DNA of 64,000 nt from Lethocerus indicus (taxonomy: Eukaryota; Arthropoda; Insecta; Hemiptera; Belostomatidae), in assembly GCA_019843655.1 (NCBI GenBank), contig JACDQD010000007.1, positions 23,764,365 through 23,828,364 on the forward strand. The letters run 5' to 3'. Both the position numbers and the translations under genes were made by a program. Under the pieces are notes generated by a model, which was not told where the DNA came from, searched no databases, and was given only the letters and a program-made list of their open reading frames with translations. Below, one piece after another: positions 16,001 to 25,382 of this stretch (position 1 is the first letter of the stretch; the number at the start of each line of letters is the position of its first letter).

Positions 16001-16111
16001 CACCAAAGTTTGTGAACAGGGTTTTCACTGGTGGAGTTACAACAGAAGCTGACTTTGGCACTGAGTTCATGCAGATTAAGGTAGATTTACACATAAAATG
16101 TAGATGTGTGA

Positions 16112-16167
<56 letters not shown>

Positions 16168-19100
16168 TTATATAGTGTTATTGTGGTTATTGTTTGTATA
16201 CAAATATTTCATTAATTTTGAAAACAGGATAGACACAAATTGTCTACTTTGTTTTTTAGGCGGTAGATGCAGATATTGGCACTAATGCTGAAGTGAGCTA
16301 CTATATGATGGGCGAGACAAGGATGACCCTGAGTGAAGGAATGGAGAACATACAGCAGCCCCCATTTATTGTGGACAAAGAGTCTGGCAGTATTTTTCTC
16401 AATTTTGATCCACAAAAGGGCATGAAAGGCTATTTTGATTTCACAGTAAATATGATTTTTGTAATTCTTACTTTGAGTGCTACAAGATTCTATATGTGGT
16501 GTCACACTTAGTCAAACATCATAACACTTTATATACTGTTACACATTAATACTAGATGTAGTCTTACTCTTTCAAGTGGGAAGGATTTATATTGACATAG
16601 CGATTAAGTATCCAATACCTGCGATGATTATATTAACCACTTAGTCACATCATCTATGACATATTACAATTACCTGTCTGAACTATGCATTAATAATATT
16701 TATTTCTTTTTGCATTGAAATATCCCTTTTTTATAGTTTACACTTTGCTCATGCTTTAGTTTTTGCCACAAATATGATTATAAACTTTAATATACATTTA
16801 AAAAGATGGTTTAATGCTTAAAGTTAATGCTTACATTAATTTCAGGTGTATGTGAATGACACGGGTGGATTATCAGACACTGCACATGTATTTATCTATT
16901 TGTTGCGTGAAGACCAAAGAGTCAGGTTTGTACTCAGGCAGCATCCACCAGAACTCAGAGAAAACATCGATCATTTCAGAGAGTATGTATTTTAATTCTC
17001 TGCAATATTAATATAATTTAGTACATACTCAATTATAATTATGCAATATATTGTCTTTGTCTTGGCAGAGTTCTTGGTAATGTGACAGGAGCTATCGTGA
17101 ATGTAGACCTGTTCAAAGTGCACGAATCTCGAGACGGCCGCGTGGATAAGACCAGGACTGATTTATACATGCACTTTGTCAACCCCACAGACCATTCGAT
17201 ATTAGAGGTACACCAGGTACTCAGGATGATTGACCAGAACATAGAACATCTTGATACTCTCTTCAAGGTGCGTCACCTGCATTTAACAAGTTCAAATTTG
17301 CTCTCCCACAAATGAACATTTGGAGCACTAGTACAAAAAAACTATGTGAATAGGAAGTGAAGGAATTTTTACGTAACATTGTGTTGCATTCTTCACAATG
17401 CTGTTATTATATGAAGTTGTTACTACAGTGAAGCTGTATTTACGTAAAATCAAATATTGTAAGCATTCTCATGATTTAAAAAACAACCTTCATGCACCTT
17501 GCTGGTATAATGTGTGATAATGGCATTTAATAAGTAATGTCCAATGATGCCTCACCTATTATATTAGCCATACCACACATCTGAAGAAATTAATACATAT
17601 TGAACTCATTTAAGTGTTCAGTAAAAGACTGATTGGTATTCCGGTATGACTGAGTGCAGGAATTCAACGTATTAGACACTCAGGCAGCGGAGGCAGTTGT
17701 GCTGGCTAGGATACTGGAGCCAGACAATGTGCTTGTGCTGTGGCTGGCAGGTTCTACTGTGTTCCTGGCACTGCTCCTCCTTGTAGTCATCTCGCTCTGT
17801 CTCTCCCAGAGGTCTTCTTACAAGAGGCAACTCAAGGCAGCAACTGTTGCTGCATTTGGTCAGTCCTATATTTCTTTAACTTAGACATAAGATTTAACTT
17901 AGACATAAGCCCTAAATATTTGCTTGGATAAAAAAAGAAATAGCTCCTTAAATATAAAATAGCTCTAAATTATGACAGAAGACACTTTAATTGACAGTTT
18001 CATAACATTTATAATTTTCTGTTGATTATATGACCTGTAATAATATAGATGTAAGAAATATTAGATAATATGTACATTAATGGATAACAAATTCTCTGAT
18101 AGAATGTCCCTTAATCTGCATTCTCTCATCCTTAAGAGTTTTCTCCATTTGTAATGAGAGTAACAGCTTTAATTCTAAATTTCTCAGGAGACAATTCTTT
18201 GAGCAACAAATTTAATAACTATTATTAATTGACAAGTATGCCATTTTGATTATACCATTATAAAAGGCTATTTTAATACTTACAAAATTCAGAATATGTA
18301 GTAATTATTGTATAACTTCTCCTGTAACTATTATATACCTAAGTATTAGGAAAATTTGGAAGTCTAGAAGTGTAATATTAGGATAAATGAAGCTATATCC
18401 TAATACCAGAGTATCTTTGACTGTTATTGTTGGAATAATTCCATGCTAACTCTAATATAAGTTTTTTCTCTATTTATAAGGCGCAATTTAGACATTACTT
18501 ATTTTCGTGTTTTAAAAAAAAATAATTAGCGGTCGGTGAAGTAAATGACCTCTCTTTAAGTAGATGCCCGATTACAACGAACAAAGGAAACAAAAAATAA
18601 CCAACTCAATAATACAGCAAATGATTCACAAAGTCTGAGTACTTATTAGGTCGACACTGCATTTTCAGAATTGCAGAAATAGTCTTAAAGAAGAGTACGC
18701 AAGTCGGGATCATTAAGAAAAATCGAATAAACACTGGAACAAAGAGGAAGTGAAAACGAATTAGCCGCTGTTAAGCTAATCATAATATCGCGTGCCTTGT
18801 TTTTTGAGGAAGAACAACTCTCGACAACGAGATACTATGTTTTATTCAGCGCTGATATAATTCGAATTCATATAAGACAAATAGATCCACGATCTTTCAG
18901 ATTTCCACTTTCATATACATTCTGCGAGAAGCTAAAAATGAATCCTGGAGGATGTATATTTTATTATAGCTCTCCAACGACAATAAAGTGACAAAAATGA
19001 CAGTCACATGAGTAATAAAGTTAACATGGCTCAGGAAATTTAATTCACCTGATGTAACATCGCTTCAAATGAGTCCCCCGAATATGAACCTTTTTCTGGA

Positions 19101-22100
19101 AAAATAAAATACTGGTTAAACGACGGGAACATGAAGAAACAAGTGCATAAACCGAGTGTGAGAGGTGATACGGCCCCACTGTAATACGGCCTATCTCTAA
19201 ATCTCAAAATAACTATTTCTTTTGTGATTTAACGGGCTATTTCTAAATCAGTAAAAAAACCCGGAAGCAGAACGAGCTTCCCTCCCCGCAGTGATAGTGG
19301 CCGCCTGTACCCACAAGAGAAATGTGTTTTACCAAAAACCGATAACGTACGTGTTCCACATTTCATATTTAAAAGGAACGAGTTCCCCTTTAAATAAAAT
19401 AAGATCCTCATTCTCCGCACCACATTTGAAAGCTGTACATCCACCGATCTTCTTTCTAGAACAAGTAGTTGATTGCAAATCAGTACAGAAAGTGTCATTT
19501 TTATTTCGATTTCAGCTTTCGACTAGTTTTTCATTTTACTTCATCTACCAAAAAAGGTATTTATAAGTTCCCAAAATGCTTTTAATTTACGGATGTTGCC
19601 AAACCCTCTTTAGAAAATAGTTGAAAATGCATCCATACCCTTGGATACAATTACATTCCTCTGTAACCATGGAATTTCAGTGATTTTCATCTAAAGTTAA
19701 ATCGGTTAAATTTTATATTCTTAAAAATATCACGTAAATGTTAAAGAAGTTAACGCGCGTTTAAATGTATAACATTTCTATACGAATGAAGTTTATACCC
19801 TTTAAAGTTAAAAGAATTTTCAATTTTAATTTATTCCGGTGGATTTCGTCTTTCGTCTTTCGGTCGTTAGATTACTTAAATGACTTAACTTGATGTAGAT
19901 GTTCCAAACGATCGCGGATCGCCGAACAGATATCTGAAATTAGTTTCTGTTGTAGTTTGAAAGTCGGATCGGACGTGTCTGTGTCCCGGGAAGGCTAGAG
20001 CATTGTACGGATCGGCCCGGGACTCGGAAACAGAACCGATGTCATTTTTAACGGTAGAGGCGGGGCCGGATTCTTCGCGAATCTGCACCTCCAGGAGGGA
20101 AAGGGAGAGGAATGCCATCGTGGCCTATTACGAACGGGAGGGTCGACTCTCGGCACTGGATAGGCGGACTCTGGAAAACCTGCCCGTCTGGTTCGTATCG
20201 CGTTTGGCGTTGGAGGAGGTGAGGTGCGTGCGCGAAGAGAACTGGCCGGTGGCGTGGAGCGGCGACCGGGTGCTGGCCCAACTGAAGACCTGCTTCGCCC
20301 ACCACAACCTGCCCGGCACTACACACCTCGACTCTCCGCCACCGGCCACGCACGCCTGCCCAATCTGCAACCCGCCGGCATAGTAGGCCTATTATGATAA
20401 CAACAAAAATATGCCAACTATAAAAAACTTTAAAAAAGGGCCCGCTACCATTCCATGTCAACTATCAAATCTAAGCCCGATAACAGACATCGTACTGCTG
20501 GCTGTTGGCAAGTAGAACATTCAGGCGGCTACTGGAATATTCGATATCAGATATATCCTTGTTTATACAGATGACTAAAAGTACGGTTGATCCTTCGCGA
20601 GACAGAAATAATGCCCAGACTTCTGAGCCATTACTAAGTCGTTATGAATTTACACGATACATTATCGATTGATTAAAACAGAAAATAATTTAAAAATGGA
20701 GATGGAGTCGGCCGATTTTGTATGATTACTACAGATTTCATTTATTCGTGACAATGCATGTTTAATGGTCCAGTTTTATGTGTTATTTTTAAAACAGTTA
20801 CCGTCCCTAAGTATCTGTTACTTCCGCGGGGGGAGCCCTGGCAGGGGAATTTCATTTTTTATTTCTCTGGATAATCATCCCGCAAAGCCGAGTTGTGACG
20901 ATAGTCTGTATCTCGAAGCGCGCAATCTCCGTAGGCGCTACGTCGTCCATTACCGTAGTCGTGTCTATAGTTTTTGCCGTTTAATAATTTCGTTCGCTTT
21001 GTAGGTTCAGCGGAATCCGACATGACGAGGGTGCCGGCGAGGGTGCCAAACACGAACATGCACAGTGTTGAAGGATCGAACCCGATATGGATGCAGGCCT
21101 ACGAAAACGAGTGGTACAAAGAAGAGACAGTTAGGTAATATAATAAGTCCCCAGCTTTAATATTAATAATCGGACAGTTTTCCTTCGGAGGGAAGCCGAA
21201 TGTTCCGTAAATCAATAGGTAAAGTTAGCACTATAATATTTCAGTGACCGAATTCAATTCACAGAAAAATAGGGGTAGTAGAGAAATTAATATTTCTTAG
21301 GCATCCTCTCCGACAAACGCTTCATGGAAACAAATAGCTTCGTGGGCCGTTAATAAAACCGCCTCTTGCGGTTTCTTAATTACAAATACAAAAAATCCCT
21401 TTTTGACGTTGCGAACGCATAATGGCGGCATTTGATAATAACGGTGGATGAGCAGTTTGTACACTCGGTCCCGAAGAAAAGTGAATCATGTGTATAGATA
21501 CTCAATTTAAATTGCGAATGATTCGGCGATGCGGAATAATATTTATTTTGTTATCAATATGAAATTTGACTCAATTTATTCGAATTACTGATGGGATGAA
21601 ATAAACAGAAAAAGTATCGTACCTTATATAGCATCTTCGTGAGTACAATAACAGGACCGACACCAAGAAAAAAAAGGAATATTAAATTTATTAATCGAAC
21701 TTCGTGTACGTATTACATTTGGGGCGGTTTGAATTGTCCTTGCTGTCTTTCATTTTCGCTCGCCTATTTGGTGGTCAGCTACTTGCCCAATAACAGTACT
21801 TGCCAAAGGACCTCACTTCATTACGGATAGAAAGTAACGATGTACTGTGTTTAAATATTCACCCGACACGGGTTCTAGCCAGAAAGGCCCCAGTGTGGGA
21901 CGGCCCCTAGGGCGTGAAAAAAGCCTTCATGGCAACTCCCTTTCCGCGCTTAAGTATTTTGGCCCTTCCCGATCCGCCACTAATTTATCGTCTGGTACTT
22001 TTTCTTGAAGCCAAGCGTCGGAGAGGGATTCGTTGGATGAAAACGCGGTGGTGAGCGTGGGTCACGAAGACGCCGGCAACAACTCCTCCTGTAACAGGTC

Positions 22101-22396
22101 AGTCGGTAATATGATTTTTACAAAACCAAGAAAAAATTCCCCCTGTTCTGTTAAAATGTCCGACGCGGCAATTAATTGAAACTGTTCGACGGGGTGATGA
22201 TTTTTTTAACCTATTTTGCAGCCAATCGAACATGCTGAAAGGCGATTGTCCTGTGGGGGTCCAAGTGAAAGAGCAGAACGACCTGAACAGGAGCAACGGG
22301 AACGGCAACAACGCCTACCACAGGAACCTCTACCAGCACTTGGACAAAATTGGCAACCCTCTTATTTCGAAGAAACTAGAAACAACCGAACTTTGA
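906..22396 (+). CDS. Cadherin-23/Cad87A-like multi-EC cadherin, 3' 31 exons (5' partial)
   Basis: A single-pass calcium-dependent adhesion protein of the plasma membrane. Exons: 906-1044, 2667-2885, 4527-4688, 5054-5183, 5644-5825, 5961-6158, 6627-6765, 7266-7393, 7569-7696, 8354-8479, 8660-8808, 9082-9413, 9837-10151, 10267-10540, 10754-10918, 11317-11559, 12081-12169, 12619-12776, 13150-13334, 13866-14089, 14576-14764, 14896-15028, 15407-15567, 15829-16080, 16260-16445, 16846-16982, 17069-17267, 17660-17858, 21005-21134, 22011-22097, 22222-22396. All have AG/GT borders and phases that join without a break into 1,843 codons plus TGA. Order: 14 EC repeats, a membrane-adjacent domain, a transmembrane helix, a tail of about 130 residues ending TEL. 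The repeat number, membrane-adjacent domain and terminal TEL point to the cadherin-23/fly Cad87A group. That orthology is inference; Cad99C/PCDH15 is the main alternative. Exons 1-5 are more GC-rich than later ones. Confidence 0.93.
4987..5018. repeat. (TA)n microsatellite
   Basis: About 16 TA dinucleotides followed by a short GT run, just upstream of the acceptor of cadherin exon 4 (5054). Confidence 0.95.
7078..7135 (+). repeat. Interspersed repeat, copy A (cadherin intron 7)
   Basis: About 58 bp, reading TAATTAGATGAACTAAATAT and ending CTTTAAGGTCATTTTTGTGT, recurs with few changes in the next-but-one intron at 8042-8098. It is probably a fragment of a non-autonomous element; no ends are visible. 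Confidence 0.6.
7376..10803 (+). other. Cadherin EC repeats 5-8 (exons 8-15)
   Basis: EC5 (7376-8717) has RDLDSG, FDRE and DLNDNAP. EC6 (8718-9350) has RDLDLNG, an acidic VDFEG at the LDRE position and DINDHAP. EC7 (9351-10112) has HDSDG but no LDRE, and ends in DVNNKPP, so the linker lacks two ligand residues. EC8 (10113-10803) has SDPDSN, LDRE and a full DENDNNP linker, plus an unusually long inter-strand loop of charged residues (GRTEEGRIVRMREVD). Exon 13 alone covers most of EC7, whereas EC5 is spread over four exons. Confidence 0.9.
8042..8098 (+). repeat. Interspersed repeat, copy B (cadherin intron 9)
   Basis: This partner of 7078-7135 shares the order AATTA(G/A)ATGAACTAA, TATGTA, TCTTCTT(T/C)AAGGTC, ATTTTTGTGTG. 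The two copies lie in the same orientation, about 960 bp apart. Confidence 0.6.
10804..14997 (+). other. Cadherin EC repeats 9-12 (exons 15-22)
   Basis: EC9 (10804-11513): DDADKN, IDRE, DENDNNP. EC10 (11514-13189): KDADTG, LDRE, DVNDEAP. EC11 (13190-14050): TDADDP, no LDRE (the place is taken by RSLKG), linker DFNDNPP. EC12 (14051-14997): VDSDIG, LDRE, but linker NINDYQP. Several N-glycosylation sequons (N-x-S/T), such as NLT in EC9, NIS and NTT in EC10, NYS in EC11 and NIT in EC12, fit an extracellular location. Confidence 0.9.
12963..13036. repeat. (AT)n plus (TTTA)n microsatellite
   Basis: About 24 AT dinucleotides run directly into six TTTA units in cadherin intron 18, upstream of exon 19 (13150). 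Confidence 0.95.
14998..17715 (+). other. Cadherin EC repeats 13-14 and membrane-adjacent domain
   Basis: EC13 (14998-16011) has VDRDDL, LDRE and DINDNPP with an inserted loop of about 15 residues before the last strands. EC14 (16012-16929) has VDADIG but no LDRE and no closing DxNDN motif, as expected of the last EC repeat. The next about 90 residues (end of exon 26, exon 27, start of exon 28) have no cadherin motif but an alternating strand/helix pattern (GNVTGAIVNVD, TDLYMHFVNP, EVHQVLRMIDQNIEHLD). This matches the ferredoxin-like membrane-adjacent domain known from cadherin-23 and protocadherin-15. The fold assignment is inference from pattern and position. Confidence 0.75.
16119..16160. 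repeat. (TA)n microsatellite
   Basis: About 20 TA dinucleotides just inside cadherin intron 24, 40 bp after the donor at 16081. Confidence 0.95.
17729..17803 (+). other. Cadherin transmembrane helix (exon 28)
   Basis: About 25 hydrophobic residues (VLVLWLAGSTVFLALLLLVV and on) are followed by the positively charged stop-transfer QRSSYKRQLK. This fixes the topology, with the EC repeats outside and the tail in the cytoplasm. It is the only such segment in the translated exons. Confidence 0.9.
17859..21004 (+). other. Long intron 28 of the cadherin gene
   Basis: The intron joins the transmembrane exon (ending in phase 1) to the first tail exon (starting in phase 1). From about 18500 the sequence is less AT-rich than before. 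It contains the GC-rich ORF at 19961-20383, annotated separately. Nothing else here is recognisable. Confidence 0.7.
19961..20383 (+). CDS. Unrecognised GC-rich ORF inside cadherin intron 28
   Basis: This open frame of 140 codons runs from the codon after an in-frame TGA to TAG at 20381; the first ATG is at 20039, giving 114 residues. GC and third-position G/C are much higher than in the surrounding intron. The predicted protein has an Arg/Glu-rich, probably helical stretch (TSRRERERNAIVAYYERE), a middle rich in Trp and Glu, and a Pro-rich end with HACPICNPPA, a CxxC pair. No signal peptide or membrane segment is seen. I do not recognise the family. No acceptor in the right phase (phase 1) would make it an alternative tail exon of the cadherin, so it is either a nested single-exon gene, an exon of another transcript, or chance. 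Confidence 0.35.
   Translation, partial: KSDRTCLCPGKARALYGSARDSETEPMSFLTVEAGPDSSRICTSRRERERNAIVAYYEREGRLSALDRRTLENLPVWFVSRLALEEVRCVREENWPVAWSGDRVLAQLKTCFAHHNLPGTTHLDSPPPATHACPICNPPA
21005..22396 (+). other. Cadherin cytoplasmic tail exons with C-terminal PDZ ligand
   Basis: Exons 21005-21134, 22011-22097 and 22222-22396 encode a tail of about 130 residues. The first carries an EGSNPIWMQAYENEW block, the second a Ser/Asp/Glu-rich stretch, the third an Asn-rich region (LNRSNGNGNNAYHRN) and the end KKLETTEL before TGA at 22394-22396. TEL is a class I PDZ ligand (S/T-x-hydrophobic), the same type as at the end of cadherin-23, where it binds the scaffold harmonin. Acceptors and donors (tag/gtaata, aag/gtcagt, cag) keep the frame. 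Confidence 0.85.
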
Positions 22397-25370
22397 GATG
22401 GCCCGAACTTTATTACAACCGCTGGATAAAGCCTGTTCAATATATAATTTTTTATTTCAAGAATTTTTCAGAATGAAATAGATTTAGTCATGGCTAAATG
22501 TAATTGATTCGAAAGCTTTATAAAGCCATTATAATCCCTGTTTTCAACGCTAAAAATTCTTCGATTTTATACGGTATCGTTATAAAATTATTATATAACA
22601 AGCACATCCTAAAATATGTAGAAATATTAAGGAGGATTTCCGATCTTTAAGATAATATAACATATTAATATGATAATCCCTAAAGCCAGAAATAATTTTT
22701 TATAATAATTAAGTAAAGCGATTAGATCGATACTAAGTTTGTGAGAAATTTAAATACATGACTTCAACGCTATTTATTTGGGACATAATGATGGTTTGTG
22801 ATAGAAGTGATTATATGAAGTTGTAAAAAACGGTCCTACATTGATGATTGTTGTAATTCATATGGGGGTATTTGGAACTGAAGAAGACTGATTATCATTA
22901 TACACTTTTATTCTCATTTCCAAATACAAAAAAAACTGTGAAAATCCCAAACGACAACTCTTGTATTATTCTGATGTACTCTATAGTGTGTGTGTAATAG
23001 TTTAAAAATATCGGTTTTTCCGTTGAGTTTTAGTGTATTTGTATATAAAATGTGATGTTTTGTAAATTAATTAACTGAGGCGTCAACCATTTATCATGTA
23101 TATAGGACGTTGTGGTATTTTTACTTGTAATTATTGCATAAGCGAATTTTGTAAAGCGATGTACAGTTTTCTGTTCTGTCGCTGTTATCTTTTTTTACCG
23201 TTTGTTTTAACAAAACTAAATTATGCCAAAGTTTCGTAAGTTCGATTATCCATTATCCTTTTGCATTCCTTCCGGGGTTTTCCTAGACGACGGCGGTAAA
23301 ATTTTAATGTTTTCGAGTTCAAAATAGATAAATCTGATAGACAAATCTTCACCGTTTCTCCCACATTTTGATGGTGCCATCGTAATACCTTTATAGCGGC
23401 CTCAATTTTAAGAACTGTACCGAAATGTAACCATTATTGTTCGCTTGAAGACAGTTATTGTATTGAATTATGTCATGCAGTTCTAAGAGAATTCAAAAAT
23501 AATCAGTCATTGAGTCGATTCAAAAATTCAAAATTGTTAAATGTCAGACGTATCATCTAAAATGGAGATTCATAAACATAATCCGTACTTTATTAGTCTT
23601 TTCATTCTAAATGTCCACCGGGACTGTTTAGAAAATTTCTCGGTACTCTTCAATGAATCAATAATACTGTCAATAAATCATTACTTCGTTATTTACTTAT
23701 TACATTTCAGAATTATTGTTGGTTACATATTAAAAACCTGAATTGTATTTAAATGGGTAAAAAGTGGAATAATTCTAGCCTTTGCGATCATAAGGAAAAA
23801 TAAAAGAAAGGCGTATTTGTGAAGAATTGGTTAGAAAAGGAAGTCTTACTTCTTATACCGCATGTCCAATATTTTGTTTGCTAATTGTTTAACTTGTACT
23901 TGGTGTTAATGGTAAGAAATGAATATAGCCGATTTTCGTTCTCCCATATGAATTTTTTCTTTCGGCTCTACACTTTAAGCCCTAGACTATTATTCGGTGT
24001 CACGTTCGGAAGATATTCCCCCAAAAAATCCGTAACAGATGCTGCAGTCATTCGAGGGAAATAAACATCGGGGGCCGAAGAGGGGTTGTAAATTCTTCGA
24101 AAAGGTCCGCCCCCCCCTTTGCGCAGCCTCTCCAAGCTAAAGGTTCCTGTTCAAAACATTTACTCAATAATTCAACTTATTTACTCGAATAAAAAAATGC
24201 ATATACAATACATAGAAGCTGGAATCGGGTTCCTTGCAGTTTTTCAAAGGCTACTCCTTATTTATCGCGTCAATGATAACAACAAAAGGAAAACCTGGGA
24301 CGACTATCGACCTCGACAGAGATAAGCAGTTAGAAGATATGCTTCGGTCCGGATCTTCTAAGCAAATCATATATAATCGTGACAATTAATAACGACCACA
24401 ATAATAGTGTACTTGGAGTACTTATTGGACCAGTTGACATTCACAGCGTCTGTTAATTTTCGACGTTGGTAACGTTTATCACCATCGTTTGGTTCAGATC
24501 CCAATTTTAAGAATCATACTAATTATATTGTTATTAGTATACTTATTATATTGTTGTTTATCAGTATGATAAACCGATGATAGAAGGTTTTACCCAAGAT
24601 AATGTCGCCTCCTGAATTAATTTTTGGTCCGTGGCATTAAAATAAAAATTAAATAGGAGTTCCGTGTTAATTGCCAATGCCTAAACTTTTATTTTTGCAC
24701 TTATTAAAATAACAATAAACGATTGGTGAAGTCTCATTACTGGTATAACAATTTAATATTTTAATTTATTCGGGTGGATTTCATCTGGCTATAAATTGAA
24801 ACATTTATAAAATAAACCCCAACCATGCCTGCTTTGAAATTTGAGTAAATTTAAAATAAATAAAGAGAAGTCTGGGAGGGTACCCCTTATAAGTGTGATT
24901 ACTTAAATATAATAACTCATGTAATTATACCCACCTAGCTAGACTCCTCTATTTAGGTACACCAGATGCCAGTGTACATTTAAAATATACAAACTTAATG
25001 TATTTTGAATTGCAAGGAATTTTTATTCCAAATTTTGTTTTTTAGACAGTATCCAATGGCATTAATTTTATAGTTTAAATAAAAATGCTAAATCATGTTT
25101 CTGAGAAACAAATTAAAGTATTATTTATAGGTAAAGTAAGAAGGACCTCGGTGTTTTCTCAATGGTGTCATGATAAGTCTTCCATGTACGACAAACTGAT
25201 ACACATTACTGTTTGTTATTGTTTTAAATATTTGTATATCTTTGAAATTTTATATTCGTAAATACCAGAACTTGTATAAAAAATAAATAAATTGCAGTGA
25301 GTATGCAATAAATTGTATGGTACGTGTGGGGGACGACCAGTTGGCTGAGTGGGGATTGGTTAAGTTAGTG
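22397..25370. other. 3' flank of cadherin and intergenic sequence
   Basis: AT-rich, with no ORF that I can support. The cadherin 3' UTR must begin here; AATAAA occurs near 24714 and 24810 and again near 25283, but nothing chooses between them. The phrase TTTTAATTTATTC-GGTGGATTTC at about 24757-24782 also occurs in intron 28 near 19825-19850, suggesting a dispersed repeat. Confidence 0.6.
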
Positions 25371-25372
25371 AA

Positions 25373-25382
25373 GCGCATGCGC
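25373..25382. promoter_or_regulatory. Palindromic GCGCATGCGC (NRF-1/Ewg-type site)
   Basis: This perfect 10-bp palindrome sits in a locally CpG-rich stretch (about 25315-25445) of otherwise AT-rich DNA. It matches the core of the NRF-1 family motif, found in promoters of many nuclear-encoded mitochondrial and housekeeping genes. It overlaps the ATG used for the gene model below. If it is the proximal promoter, transcription could start downstream of that ATG, so the first exon is uncertain. Confidence 0.5.
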
